Below, piece after piece: positions 9,615-19,799 of a stretch of DNA of 64,000 nt; within the stretch, counting starts at the first letter, position 1; each line of letters starts with the position of its first letter. The notes below the pieces were generated by a model. That model ran no database searches. It was given only the letters and a program-made list of their open reading frames with translations, and was not told the origin of the DNA. Source of the stretch: Oscillospiraceae bacterium. Its GTDB lineage: Bacteria > Bacillota > Clostridia > Oscillospirales > Acutalibacteraceae. The stretch spans positions 32,953 to 96,952 of the forward strand of contig SVPA01000004.1 in NCBI GenBank assembly GCA_015066085.1. Direction: 5' to 3'. The position numbers and the translations under genes are program-made.

Positions 9615-10501
9615 CAGGCATCTACCTCCTTGCTTCTCGTAAGGTAGAGTTGCGAAAGAGCGATGACTGCCACCGTAATAAAGAAAATTACTGCTTTTGC
9701 CTGACCTACGCCCATATTTGTAGTACTCTCATAAAAAGAGTTATATATATTAAGGGCTAACATCTCTGTTTCATTATAAGGCCTTCCGCCTGTTAATGCA
9801 AGGTTTTGGTCAAAAAGTTTAAATCCGTTTGTAAGAGTAAGGAATGTGCAAATAGTAATTGAGGGCATAACCGAGGGAATTGTAATATGACGGAGAAGTT
9901 GTTTGCCGTTTGCACCGTCAATTTTTGCAGCCTCAAGATACTCGCTCGGAACATTTTGAAGCCCCGCAATATATATAATCATCATATACCCTATTTGTTG
10001 CCAAGCAACGAGTATTACAAGCCCCCAAAAGCCGTATTTCGAATTTAGAACTAAAGATGAGCCGAAAAATCTAGATATTATTGCATCAAGAATTATCTTC
10101 CAGATATATCCAAGCACAATTCCGCCGATTAAATTAGGCATAAAAAACACGGTTCTGAAAAAGTTAGAGCCTCTAATTCCCCTTGTTAAAACAAGTGCCA
10201 CCGAAAAAGCAACGATATTGATTATGAAAACCGAGGTTATTGTAAAGAGAACTGTAAATATAAATGACTTTAAAAAGGTTGCATCACTGAATGCTTTAAT
10301 ATAATTTTCAAAACCTATAAAAGTTGTTTTTTTAACACTTCTGAATCTAAAAAAAGACAGATAAAGACCCCAGAAAAACGGCCAAACAAATCCAATTATA
10401 AAAGCCGCAACGGTAGGATAAAGAAAAAGAGGGGCAAATTTTCTTACCTCTGTCAGTCGGTTTCGATTCTTGATTGCACCGCTTGTTTTTAGTCGTTTCA
10501 A
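9614..10501 (-). CDS. Maltodextrin-type ABC transporter permease (MalF-like)
   Basis: This 295-residue CUT1 permease has six membrane segments and the EAA motif EYLEAAKIDGANGKQLLRHI near residue 190. It lacks the long periplasmic insertion of E. coli MalF, as is usual in Gram-positives. It lies between the binding-protein gene and the MalG-like gene. The preceding intergenic hairpin suggests that it is expressed at a lower level than the binding protein. Confidence 0.9.
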   Translation of the reverse strand: MKRLKTSGAIKNRNRLTEVRKFAPLFLYPTVAAFIIGFVWPFFWGLYLSFFRFRSVKKTTFIGFENYIKAFSDATFLKSFIFTVLFTITSVFIINIVAFSVALVLTRGIRGSNFFRTVFFMPNLIGGIVLGYIWKIILDAIISRFFGSSLVLNSKYGFWGLVILVAWQQIGYMMIIYIAGLQNVPSEYLEAAKIDGANGKQLLRHITIPSVMPSITICTFLTLTNGFKLFDQNLALTGGRPYNETEMLALNIYNSFYESTTNMGVGQAKAVIFFITVAVIALSQLYLTRSKEVDA

Positions 10502-10525
10502 GACTTATACCTCCATTTAAGAAAA

Positions 10526-10556
10526 CAAGGATGCGGACTGGACCGCCGCATCCTTG
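10526..10556 (-). terminator. Intra-operon stem-loop between binding protein and permease genes
   Basis: CAAGGATGCGG and its complement form an 11-base GC-rich stem around a 9-base loop, followed on the minus strand by TTTTCTT. It is probably a partial terminator or 3'-end stabiliser that sets the binding-protein to permease ratio. Confidence 0.7.
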
Positions 10557-10560
10557 ATTT

Positions 10561-11826
10561 TTACTGTTTTGAGGCTTTGTACTGATTTTCCCAACCCTTT
10601 ACAAACGCCTCTTCAACCAATTTCCAACTTCCGTTTCCTGCCGTATATTCGGCAAGGGCGTCAATCAAATCGTTTCTCCAAACATCTACATTAGGTGTTA
10701 CAGAAAAGACCCAGGTGACCGAGTAGTTGCCGTTTTCAACATAATCGCTCATTATATTTGACAGGACATTATTCACTTTTTTGGCATTTTTAAAGGGAGA
10801 AACAAAGCCCATCTTTTGAGCAAGGGCGGTTGTCCCCTTGTCAGATGTTACAACCCAATCAAGAAAATCAAGAGTAGCCTTGATATCCTGCTCACTTGCC
10901 TGTGAATTTACAGCCCAGTAGTTTTCTGTTCCGCTGCAAAGCCCTTGTTTTTCTTCGTTCACACCAATAAATATTGGTAGAAACCCGAGATTTTCATCTC
11001 CAACTGACTTTACATTATCATATTCCCAGGTGCCGTTTTGATAGAATACGGCTTTTTCGTTTTTAAATTCTGCAGTTGCGTCGTGTTGGTCGCTTGTAAT
11101 GGTTTTCGGCTCAATGGTTGAATTGTTAATATAGAGGTCCCAAATATTTTTGAAATTTTTAAGATAGGTTCCCTTTATTTTTGAAGGCTGACCTTTAATG
11201 TTATCCTCTTCGAACTCAAAGAACAGGGGCATATTTGCAAGATGGCCCGAAAAACGCCAACCCGATGAACTGGAAAGACTTGAAGAAGTAAAGGCAGAAA
11301 ATCCGAGTTCTTTTTTTCTTTTGGTAATATCCTCTGCTACCTGTTTAAGTTTTGCAAAAGAGTTAATTTCTTCAATATTATAACCCGCTTTTTTTAGCAG
11401 TTTTTTATTCGTTATAAGCCCAAAGGCTTCATAAACATATGCCACTGCATAAACCTTATTGCCCTCTTTTAGTGCAAAATCATCGGATACAAGTTGCTTA
11501 TAAACACTTGTGTCAGATAAGTCAAGACAATAATCCTTCCAGGACTCTAGACCGATAGTGCCGTTTACCTGAAACAAAGTTGGTGCTTCATCTTTATCAA
11601 TTTCGGTCAGTAATGTTTGTTCGTATGTGCCTTGTGCGGCGGTAACTACCTTTACCTCTACGCCTGTTTGGTCGGTATAGTCTTTTGCGAGTTGTTGCCA
11701 GGCAGAATCCTGTTCCGGTTTGAAATTAAGGTAATATACACTGCCTTTATCGTCCTTTTCTCCACAACCCGAAAAAACACCGACAATAAATATAAGTGTT
11801 AGAATCAATGCTAAATACTTTTTCAT
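10561..11826 (-). CDS. Extracellular sugar-binding lipoprotein of the maltodextrin ABC transporter
   Basis: About 421 residues. The N-terminus is a lipoprotein signal, with a hydrophobic run ending in lipobox VFSGC. The body fits family 1 extracellular solute-binding proteins (ATLFQVNG, AVFYQNGTWEYDN, GTENYWAVNSQA). I chose ATG 11826, which has GGAGG 5 bases upstream; a TTG four codons earlier overlaps that site. No ATPase gene accompanies the unit, so an MsmX-type shared ATPase encoded elsewhere is expected from family knowledge. Maltodextrin as substrate is inferred from malQ. Confidence 0.88.
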   Translation of the reverse strand: MKKYLALILTLIFIVGVFSGCGEKDDKGSVYYLNFKPEQDSAWQQLAKDYTDQTGVEVKVVTAAQGTYEQTLLTEIDKDEAPTLFQVNGTIGLESWKDYCLDLSDTSVYKQLVSDDFALKEGNKVYAVAYVYEAFGLITNKKLLKKAGYNIEEINSFAKLKQVAEDITKRKKELGFSAFTSSSLSSSSGWRFSGHLANMPLFFEFEEDNIKGQPSKIKGTYLKNFKNIWDLYINNSTIEPKTITSDQHDATAEFKNEKAVFYQNGTWEYDNVKSVGDENLGFLPIFIGVNEEKQGLCSGTENYWAVNSQASEQDIKATLDFLDWVVTSDKGTTALAQKMGFVSPFKNAKKVNNVLSNIMSDYVENGNYSVTWVFSVTPNVDVWRNDLIDALAEYTAGNGSWKLVEEAFVKGWENQYKASKQ

Positions 11827-11907
11827 ATTAACCTCCAAAATTTATAGAAAAGCAATGCTGAAAACTTTTCCTTTTGTCTTGAGGTTAGTATATCCATTTA
11901 TATTAAA

Positions 11908-11945
11908 AAAACAACCCGAAGAATTAAATTTCTTCGGATTGTTTT
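11908..11945 (-). terminator. Terminator after pheT
   Basis: AACAATCCGAAGAAATTT on the minus strand pairs with its partner and runs into seven T. It ends the pheST transcript. Confidence 0.85.
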
Positions 11946-11950
11946 AGTTT

Positions 11951-14311
11951 TTAATTTTTCATTGCAATTCCTTTTTGGCTAAGGTCTTCAACAATCTTAT
12001 CGGTAACTACCTTAACCTCTTCGCCTGTAAGGGTTCTTTCGGGGTGGGCAAAGGCAATTCTAACGGTTATAGATTTGCCGCCTTGGTCGGTATAGGTATC
12101 AACCACGCTAACCCCTTTAATAAGTTCACAGTTTTGTTTATTGATTGCTTCATTTATTGGTGCGAAGGTATCCGAAACAAAAGACAAATCAATTTCCATT
12201 CCGGGAAAACGACCGGGCTCTTCATACTTGATACTTGCATTTTTGATTTCAGCGAATACGCTAAAATCAAGTTCTGCGTAAACGATAGAAGCCTTTTTGT
12301 CAATTTTCTTGGACACGGTAGGATGAACAATACCGATTTCACCAATTTTATTTGAATCGCAGATAACAGCATTAAGGTTTCGAGGATGCTGATAGGATTT
12401 TGTAGCATCTAATCTCTCAAAAGAAAGTTCTTTATGCTTAATATCATCCGCAATAACACAAAGCATATTACGAAGTTCAAAATAGAGGTTTTCAACAGAT
12501 TCCGTTTTGCTGAAAAGAGTAACGGCAAGTTTCTTCTTTTCAACACACATATTGTCACCGTTTACACCCTCAACCACACGACCTATTTCAAAAACGCCAA
12601 AGTCGGTCGAATAACCTGTATTGTATTTAACCTGACAAAGTTGGGTTGGAACAATAGATTTACGGATTGTTTCGATATTCGGGTTAACCGCTCCGATAAG
12701 TTTAATATTATCCTCAACATCAATTCCAAGAGCCTTATACTCATCATAATACTGCCATACATAAGAATGAAGTTCATGAAGAGAATAGCGTTTAACGAGG
12801 ATATCTTTAACCTTATCTTCAACCGTCTTTTCGATTTGAGGACGAACAGGCGCAATAGGAGAACAAGCAGTATGGATTTCAAAATTATCATAGCCGTATA
12901 TACGGGTAATTTCTTCAATTACATCGGCTTTCATTGTGACATCCTTGGTTGCTCTCCAACTAGGTACGGTAACGCTAAAATCGTCGCCCGAAAGTTTAAC
13001 GGTAAATCCTAACGACTCAAGGGTTTTAACTATTGTATCGTTGCTAATCTCAATTCCTGTATATCGGTTAACAAAAGATTTGTTAAAATCAAGATTTACA
13101 GTGTTGTATTTAACGGCATATTCATCGGTTAACGAAGATACAACCTTAACTCCGCTATCAATATCAGAAAGAAGTTTTATAAAGCGAGCAATAGCAGGAA
13201 CGGTAAGTTCGGGATCAAGACATTTTTCATAACGCATTGAAGCATCGGTTCTGTGACCTAAACGAACGGTAGATTTGCGGATAGAAACACTATCAAAAGT
13301 AGCAGATTCAAGGGTTAGCGTTCTTGTGTCGTCAACGATTTCAGAATCAAGACCGCCCATAATACCTGCAACGGCAACGGGAGTGTTCCCGTTACAAATC
13401 ATAAGGGTATTTTCGTCAATATTACGCTCTACGCCGTCAAGGGTTGTAAACTTAAAGGGTGTATCAAAGCGTTTGATGCGAATTTTTTCAACCTTTCTGG
13501 AGTCAAAGGCGTGCATTGGCTGACCCATTTCAAGCATAAGGTAGTTGGTAAGGTCGGCAAGAAGATTGATTCCCCTCATTCCGCAGTAGTAAAGGCGGAT
13601 ACGCATATTAACGGGGCTGACCGTTTTTGAAATGTTTTCTACCTGCAAACAAGAATATCTCTGACAAAGAGGGTCTTCAATTTTCATATCAACCTTAGGA
13701 AGATTATCATACTCCGAAAGGTTTACGGTTTCAAGAGGTTTAAGAGGTCTTCCGGCAAGGGCTGCAAACTCACGGGCAATTCCGTAGTGACCCCAAAGGT
13801 CAGGACGATTGGTTAAAGATTTATTATCAACCTCAAAGATAATATCTTCAATTTCATAAACATCCTTAATGTCAGTTCCGTTTTCAACATTTTCGGTAAT
13901 ATCCATAATTCCCGAATTGTCGTCAGAAATTCCAATCTCTTTTTCAGAACAGCACATACCGAAAGAATCAAACCCAGCAAGAGGTCTTGGAGAAATTGTT
14001 ATATCTCCGATTTTAGCCCCTACCTTTGCAAAGGCGGTTTTCATTCCGACACGAACATTAGGAGCGCCACAGACAACATCTGTAAGTTTTCCGTCACCTG
14101 CATCAACCTTTAAAAGATGAAGTTTCTTAGACTCCGGATGGTCTTCAACCGATTTAATCTCTGCAACAACAATTCCGCTTATATCGGAACCTTTCATAAA
14201 AATCTCATTTTCAACCTCGGCGGTAGAAAGAGAGAACTGATTTATAAGTTTAAGTTTGTCAAGACCCGAAAAATCAACAAAGTCTGATATCCAATTCATT
14301 GATAATAACAT
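11951..14311 (-). CDS. pheT: Phenylalanine--tRNA ligase beta subunit
   Basis: The 786-residue length is normal for bacterial PheT, which forms an alpha2-beta2 enzyme with PheS. In order it shows the EMAP-like tRNA-binding domain (about 40-150, VVCGAPNVRVGMK), the B3/B4 editing domain (PVAVAGIMGG near 315), the B5 domain, the catalytic-like core (HELHSYVWQYYDEY) and the C-terminal ferredoxin-fold anticodon-binding domain (YEEPGRFPGMEIDLSFV to the end). It starts 17 bases after pheS and shares its T-box control. Confidence 0.96.
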   Translation of the reverse strand: MLLSMNWISDFVDFSGLDKLKLINQFSLSTAEVENEIFMKGSDISGIVVAEIKSVEDHPESKKLHLLKVDAGDGKLTDVVCGAPNVRVGMKTAFAKVGAKIGDITISPRPLAGFDSFGMCCSEKEIGISDDNSGIMDITENVENGTDIKDVYEIEDIIFEVDNKSLTNRPDLWGHYGIAREFAALAGRPLKPLETVNLSEYDNLPKVDMKIEDPLCQRYSCLQVENISKTVSPVNMRIRLYYCGMRGINLLADLTNYLMLEMGQPMHAFDSRKVEKIRIKRFDTPFKFTTLDGVERNIDENTLMICNGNTPVAVAGIMGGLDSEIVDDTRTLTLESATFDSVSIRKSTVRLGHRTDASMRYEKCLDPELTVPAIARFIKLLSDIDSGVKVVSSLTDEYAVKYNTVNLDFNKSFVNRYTGIEISNDTIVKTLESLGFTVKLSGDDFSVTVPSWRATKDVTMKADVIEEITRIYGYDNFEIHTACSPIAPVRPQIEKTVEDKVKDILVKRYSLHELHSYVWQYYDEYKALGIDVEDNIKLIGAVNPNIETIRKSIVPTQLCQVKYNTGYSTDFGVFEIGRVVEGVNGDNMCVEKKKLAVTLFSKTESVENLYFELRNMLCVIADDIKHKELSFERLDATKSYQHPRNLNAVICDSNKIGEIGIVHPTVSKKIDKKASIVYAELDFSVFAEIKNASIKYEEPGRFPGMEIDLSFVSDTFAPINEAINKQNCELIKGVSVVDTYTDQGGKSITVRIAFAHPERTLTGEEVKVVTDKIVEDLSQKGIAMKN

Positions 14312-14328
14312 ATCGGCACTCTCCTTTC

Positions 14329-15381
14329 TTATTCATCGTCAGTAAACTGCGAAAGGGTTTTAAGGCTTCCGCCGTTTAAATCACGAATATCTTTAACGCC
14401 GTATTTCATCATTGCAAGACGGGTAAGACCAAGACCGAAAGCAAATCCGGTATACTCTTCGGGGTCTATTCCGCCGGCTTTGAGCACCTCGGGGTGAATC
14501 ATACCACAGGGGCAAAGTTCAAGCCAACCGCTGTGTTTACAAGAGGGACAGCCCTCTCCGCCACAGATAGCACAACTTATATCAAGTTCAAATCCTGGTT
14601 CAACGAACGGGAAGAAACCGGGACGAAGGCGAACCTTCACATCTCTCTTAAACACTTCAGAGAGCATTGTTTTCATAAAGAAAATAAGGTTGGATATTGA
14701 AATATCCTTATCTACCATAACGCCTTCCATTTGGAAGAAGGTATTTTCGTGACAGGCATCGGTAGCCTCGTTTCTAAAACATCTTCCGGGGAAGATTGCC
14801 TTTATTGGACGACCCTCACTAAACAGAGCGTCTTTATACTTCTTATAGATAGCGTTTTGAGCAGCGGAGGTATGGGATTTAAGGAGTTGTCCGTTCTCAA
14901 GATAATAGGTATCCTGCATATCACGGGCAGGATGGTGCTTAGGTATGTTAAGAGCCTCAAAGCACTCATAGTCGGTAACAATTTCGCTATAGTCCTCAAC
15001 ATCAAAGCCCATTGATTTAAATATTCTCTCACACTCACGCTGAACAAGAGTAATCGGATGATAGGAACCTCGAGTAAGGTCGGCAGGTATAGAAAGGTCG
15101 AACTCAGGCATAGAGTTGATTTCTTTTTGAGCCTCTAATTCCTTTAATTCAGCCATTTTTTCTGCTATTCTCTCGGTAGCCGAGTTTTTAAGAATGTTAA
15201 CGCTTTGTCCAAAGGTCTTTTTCTCCTCGACAGACAGGTCTTTCATTCCTTTAAGCAGGTCGGTTATACTTCCCTTTTTACCAAGATAAGCAACCCTGAT
15301 ATTTTCAAGTTCAGCAACATCTTTTACCAAAGCAAGTTCTTCTTCAAACTGTTTTTGCAGTTTAATCAGTTTGTCGTTCAT
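14329..15381 (-). CDS. pheS: Phenylalanine--tRNA ligase alpha subunit
   Basis: This 350-residue catalytic subunit charges tRNA-Phe. The N-terminal coiled coil (1-90) is followed by class II motifs: motif 1 around HPITLVQRECERIF, motif 2 around CFRNEATDACHENTFFQMEG and motif 3 GFAFGLGLTRLAMMKYG. A cysteine cluster CAICGGEGCPSC near residue 275 lies in the usual position for the clostridial type. ATG 15381 has AGGTTTAT just upstream. Expression is controlled by the T-box leader. Confidence 0.96.
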   Translation of the reverse strand: MNDKLIKLQKQFEEELALVKDVAELENIRVAYLGKKGSITDLLKGMKDLSVEEKKTFGQSVNILKNSATERIAEKMAELKELEAQKEINSMPEFDLSIPADLTRGSYHPITLVQRECERIFKSMGFDVEDYSEIVTDYECFEALNIPKHHPARDMQDTYYLENGQLLKSHTSAAQNAIYKKYKDALFSEGRPIKAIFPGRCFRNEATDACHENTFFQMEGVMVDKDISISNLIFFMKTMLSEVFKRDVKVRLRPGFFPFVEPGFELDISCAICGGEGCPSCKHSGWLELCPCGMIHPEVLKAGGIDPEEYTGFAFGLGLTRLAMMKYGVKDIRDLNGGSLKTLSQFTDDE

Positions 15382-15399
15382 TATAAACCTCCATAAAAA

Positions 15400-15622
15400 A
15401 ACGCCTCATACAAAGTATGAGACGAAAAATTCCGTGGTACCACTCAAATTGCGGCAAAGCCGCCACTTTATTTGCTTTAATGCAGCAACTACAGCCCATA
15501 TTTCTACAGGCAACTCACGAGGCGAAAGTAGGCAAACAGCACCTTACGGCTTCACACCAAACGCCGCTCTCTTAAAAGGTTTGCTATCGCTTTAAAAACT
15601 CGGTCAAAGTCTTTCATATTTA
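15400..15622 (-). ncRNA. T-box leader of pheST
   Basis: On the minus strand the antiterminator T-box reads GAGTGGTACCACGGA (15431-15445), containing the invariant TGGNACC that pairs with uncharged tRNA ends. It is followed by a terminator hairpin CGCCTCATAC...GTATGAGACG (15402-15424) and a T run. A TTC at about 15524-15526 in the stem I region, followed by CTCGTGAG, is a plausible phenylalanine specifier; I did not fold stem I fully. Uncharged tRNA-Phe should switch the leader to readthrough. Confidence 0.92.
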
Positions 15623-15629
15623 CTAAAGT

Positions 15630-15659
15630 ATTATACACATTATACGGCCGTATTGTCAA
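15630..15659 (-). promoter_or_regulatory. Sigma-A promoter of the pheST T-box transcript
   Basis: TTGACA (15654-15659) and TATAAT (15630-15635) lie on the minus strand 18 bases apart, just upstream of the T-box stem I. Confidence 0.88.
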
Positions 15660-15662
15660 GGG

Positions 15663-16097
15663 TTATTTTACACCCGTAGAGCCAAAACCGCCATCTCCTC
15701 TTTCGGTTTCGTCGAGTGTTTGACTTTCAACAAAATCCGCCGTAATATAGGGAGCAATTACTATTTGAGCAATTCTCTCTCCCGCTTGAATACTTGCAAC
15801 CTTGTCAGAATGATTATGGAGGGCAACCATAATTTCTCCACGATAGTCAGAGTCAATTACCCCGACCTTATTGGCAGGAGCAAGTCCCCTTTTTGTTGCA
15901 ATTCCGCTTCTTGCATAAATAAGTCCGACATAGCCATTTGGAATTTGCATCGCAATTCCCGTATGTACAAGCCTTGTTTCGCCCGGAGCAAAACTAATCT
16001 CCTCTTCACAGGAATAAAGGTCCGCACCGGCAGCACTTAATGAAGCGTAGGACGGAATAGTTGCATTTTTATTTAATTTTTTAATTTTCAGTTCCAT
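15663..16097 (-). CDS. dut: dUTP diphosphatase
   Basis: About 144 residues, the standard length of trimeric dUTPase, which removes dUTP and supplies dUMP. All five motifs are readable: AGADLYS near 22, ARSGIA near 67, VGVIDSDYRGE near 83, GERIAQ near 110 and the C-terminal glycine-rich RGDGGFGSTG. ATG 16097 gives the normal N-terminus (MELKIKKL). No strong ribosome-binding site precedes it, and a longer in-frame extension exists. It is the last gene of the rplU-obg strand group. Confidence 0.93.
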   Translation of the reverse strand: MELKIKKLNKNATIPSYASLSAAGADLYSCEEEISFAPGETRLVHTGIAMQIPNGYVGLIYARSGIATKRGLAPANKVGVIDSDYRGEIMVALHNHSDKVASIQAGERIAQIVIAPYITADFVESQTLDETERGDGGFGSTGVK

Positions 16098-16172
16098 AAG
16101 CAGTTTCGGGCAGTGCCCACCTTTCTTATTTGTAAATAAAGTATATATCAATATCTTGCTTATTGCAAGTTT

Positions 16173-17027
16173 TTATTTAAAGCCCTTTCCTATTACGTCC
16201 CCCGCATTGACAATAAAGAAAAAAGCGGACGGGTCGGAAGAAATTATTGTCCTTCTGACTACCGAAATTTCGTTATTTCTTGCAACACAGAGAAGAATAT
16301 TGTTTTTTCTTCCCGTATAACCGCCGAAAGCAGGTAAAACCGTCACGCCTCTGTCGGCTGTTTTGATGAGTGCGTTTTTAATATCGGATTCGTTGTTTGT
16401 AATTATGAAAATTGCCTTTGAGTCGGTATTTCCGCACAAAATCAGGTCGACAGTTCTTGAAGTTAAAAAAATCGCCACTATTGAATAGAGAGCCGACTGT
16501 ATATCCCCGTAAACGAGGGTTGCAAAAAGGACAACAGCGCCGTCGATAAACAAAAAAGCCCGTCCTATTGAAATATTATATTTTTCATTTAAAAGTTTTA
16601 CTATAATATCTACACCGCCCGTAGACGCACCGATTAACATAATAAGTCCTAGCCCTGTACCCATTAAAATTCCGCCGAAAAGACAACAAACCACCTTATC
16701 GGTCAGCATTGGTCTATAAAAGACACTGATAATTTCAATAAAAGCAGAAGTCAACAATACGGCAAGAGAAGTTCTGAAAATAAAACTTTTGCCAAATTTT
16801 ATTAGACCTAGAATTATAAGGGGTAAATTGAAAATTACTATATATGCACCCGTGGGAAAGCCGTTAAAAAAGTTTAGTGCGGTCGCAATTCCCGTAATTC
16901 CGCCCGGAGAAATTTTAAGAGGGCTTAAAAACACCTCGACGGCAACCGAATAGACCACACTGCCGAGAATTAAAATTAAGCCCTCTTTATATATTCTACT
17001 TAAATTTATTTTCTTCAAAACTATCAC
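16173..17027 (-). CDS. YitT family membrane protein (DUF161/DUF2179)
   Basis: This 284-residue protein has five or six membrane helices with the family's GGITGIATALNF near 40 and GASTGGVDIIVKLLN near 133. A soluble C-terminal DUF2179 domain (about 215-280) contains DRGVTVLPAFGGYTGRKNNILLC-like sequence. YitT proteins are widespread in Firmicutes, and their transported substrate, if any, is unknown. It lies 16 bases after mrnC on the same strand. Confidence 0.88.
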   Translation of the reverse strand: MIVLKKINLSRIYKEGLILILGSVVYSVAVEVFLSPLKISPGGITGIATALNFFNGFPTGAYIVIFNLPLIILGLIKFGKSFIFRTSLAVLLTSAFIEIISVFYRPMLTDKVVCCLFGGILMGTGLGLIMLIGASTGGVDIIVKLLNEKYNISIGRAFLFIDGAVVLFATLVYGDIQSALYSIVAIFLTSRTVDLILCGNTDSKAIFIITNNESDIKNALIKTADRGVTVLPAFGGYTGRKNNILLCVARNNEISVVRRTIISSDPSAFFFIVNAGDVIGKGFK

Positions 17028-17043
17028 CTAAAAATATATTTAG

Positions 17044-17433
17044 TTATAGTTTTTCCCGAAAATTTTCTAATATTAAAGCAAAAAGTTCTTTTGCTCTTTT
17101 ATCGTTTCCCGATAAATGAAGATACCCGAAAAGCGTTTCAATACCTGTTGCACTATGGTACTCGCTAACGGTTGAATTTTTAGGTATCGAGTTAACATGA
17201 GCATTTCTGCCTCTTTTATAGATACTGATTTCTTGCTCTGTTAGATGGGGCTGGATTGCTTTAAAAGCCTCGGCCTGAGCACCCGCCTTAACAAGTTTAA
17301 CCGAAGCCGAGTGAAGTTCACCCGAAGGTCTGTTAGTTTCGGCTAGTAACTCACGCACAAGAAGTCCGTAATAAGCGTCACCGACAAAAGCAAGTGTAGA
17401 TGGACTGAGTGTGTTGACATTCATTTGGGTCAC
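17044..17433 (-). CDS. mrnC: Mini-ribonuclease III
   Basis: The 129 residues correspond to an RNase III catalytic domain without a double-stranded RNA-binding domain, as in MrnC, which matures 23S rRNA ends. The signature LAFVGDAYYGLLVRE occurs near residue 12 and YHSATGIETLFGYLHL near 90, each with conserved acidic residues of the metal site. It starts with ATG one base after the obg stop codon, so it is translationally coupled to that ribosome-assembly GTPase. Confidence 0.92.
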   Translation of the reverse strand: MTQMNVNTLSPSTLAFVGDAYYGLLVRELLAETNRPSGELHSASVKLVKAGAQAEAFKAIQPHLTEQEISIYKRGRNAHVNSIPKNSTVSEYHSATGIETLFGYLHLSGNDKRAKELFALILENFREKL

Positions 17434-18720
<1,287 letters not shown>

Positions 18721-18731
18721 TTAATAAGAAA

Positions 18732-18756
18732 TAAAGCCCGGCATCGCCGAGCTTTA
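18732..18756 (-). terminator. Stem-loop between rpmA and obg
   Basis: On the minus strand TAAAGCTCGGC pairs with GCCGGGCTTTA around loop GAT, with one T-G pair. The tail is only moderately T-rich, so partial termination or transcript-end protection is likely. Confidence 0.6.
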
Positions 18757-18766
18757 ACTAACAAAT

Positions 18767-19051
18767 TTACTGTTCAACAGCGTAAATGCTTACCTGTTTA
18801 CGGTCACGGCCTACGCGCTCAAACTTAACCTTACCGTCGATAAGAGCAAATAAAGTATCGTCAGAACCGATGCCAACATTGTTGCCCGGATGAATTTTAG
18901 TTCCTCTCTGGCGAACGAGGATATTACCGGCAAGAACAAACTGACCGTCAGCACGTTTAACACCAAGACGCTTTGCTTCGCTGTCACGACCGTTCTTGGT
19001 AGAACCCATTCCTTTTTTATGGGCGAATAACTGAATGTTAATCTTTAACAT
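18767..19051 (-). CDS. rpmA: 50S ribosomal protein L27 with cleavable N-terminal extension
   Basis: This 94-residue L27 has the usual [20 protein letters not shown] beginning, preceded by the extra sequence [10 protein letters not shown]. In Firmicutes this extension is removed by the Prp cysteine protease so that the mature L27 end can reach the peptidyl-transferase centre. The next upstream gene in the operon encodes Prp, which fits. The start ATG lies 2 bases after the prp stop region. Confidence 0.97.
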   Translation of the reverse strand: MLKINIQLFAHKKGMGSTKNGRDSEAKRLGVKRADGQFVLAGNILVRQRGTKIHPGNNVGIGSDDTLFALIDGKVKFERVGRDRKQVSIYAVEQ

Positions 19052-19053
19052 GA

Positions 19054-19362
19054 TTACACCTCCGAAATTACTTTGATGCAGTCTGGATACTGCTCACTTA
19101 ACTGCTGAATATGAATTTTAAAACCTTTAAGAACCGTTTTAGTTGCTTCTGACGGAGAGGCAACCTTTAAGTGCATTTCTCCCGATTTTTCTAAAACAGT
19201 AATATCTGCTTTGTCTTTTACAACCTCGGTTATTGTATTAGCCACCAAATAAGCGGCAGACGAAACCGAAGCGCAGACAAGACGACCTGTTTCATCATTA
19301 TTGTCAGCAGTGCAATGTCCCGTAACGGAAAAACCGTTTTCGGACAACCTAATTTTTGTCAT
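19054..19362 (-). CDS. prp: Ribosomal-processing cysteine protease Prp
   Basis: The 102-residue protein belongs to the YsxB/Prp family and cleaves the N-terminal extension of L27. The catalytic pair is visible as GH16 (VTGHC) and C30 ([11 protein letters not shown]), and the remainder folds into the family's small alpha/beta unit. It lies between rplU and rpmA, the canonical context. The coding gap to rpmA is 2 bases. Confidence 0.93.
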   Translation of the reverse strand: MTKIRLSENGFSVTGHCTADNNDETGRLVCASVSSAAYLVANTITEVVKDKADITVLEKSGEMHLKVASPSEATKTVLKGFKIHIQQLSEQYPDCIKVISEV

Positions 19363-19368
19363 AACTAA

Positions 19369-19677
19369 TTATACAATTTCAGTGATTTGTACTTTGGTGT
19401 AGGGCTGTCTGTGACCCATTTTACGAGCACTACCCTTTTTGGGCTTGTAGGTGAAGACGGTAATCTTCTTGCCCTTACCGTTCTTAACTACGGTTCCCTT
19501 AACAGCGGCATCCTTAACATAGGGTTTACCAACCTTAAGAGCAGCAGTTTTCTTAACTGCAACAACCTTGTCAAAAACAACCTCGGAGTTTTCCTCTGCG
19601 TCGAGTTTCTCAACATAGATGAAGTCGCCTTCTTCTACACGATACTGCTTTCCGCCGGTTTCGATAATAGCGTACAT
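19369..19677 (-). CDS. rplU: 50S ribosomal protein L21
   Basis: This 102-residue L21 begins [18 protein letters not shown] and ends with the RNA-binding [14 protein letters not shown] signature. It is the first gene of the rplU-prp-rpmA-obg group. The 5' untranslated region is about 80 bases and matches the position of the L21 leader RNA known in Firmicutes. Confidence 0.97.
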   Translation of the reverse strand: MYAIIETGGKQYRVEEGDFIYVEKLDAEENSEVVFDKVVAVKKTAALKVGKPYVKDAAVKGTVVKNGKGKKITVFTYKPKKGSARKMGHRQPYTKVQITEIV

Positions 19678-19757
19678 TCTCTGGCACCTGCCTTAATATA
19701 AGTCTCGCTACAGAAGGCGTGCAAAAGGCGCAACTTTAAAAGCCCTCAATATGCGGC
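19678..19757 (-). ncRNA. Probable L21 leader (ribosomal protein autoregulatory RNA)
   Basis: The leader between the promoter and rplU contains short pairing segments such as GCGCC...AGGCG and GGTGCCAGAGA near the start codon. Position upstream of rplU and size fit the Rfam L21 leader class. I did not derive a full covariance match, so this is an inference from context. Confidence 0.5.
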
Positions 19758-19763
19758 TTGACC

Positions 19764-19792
19764 ATTTTATCACTAAACACACGGTTTGTCAA
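19764..19792 (-). promoter_or_regulatory. Sigma-A promoter of the rplU operon
   Basis: TTGACA (19787-19792) and TAAAAT (19764-19769) are 17 bases apart on the minus strand. Confidence 0.85.
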
Positions 19793-19799
19793 GAGTTTT

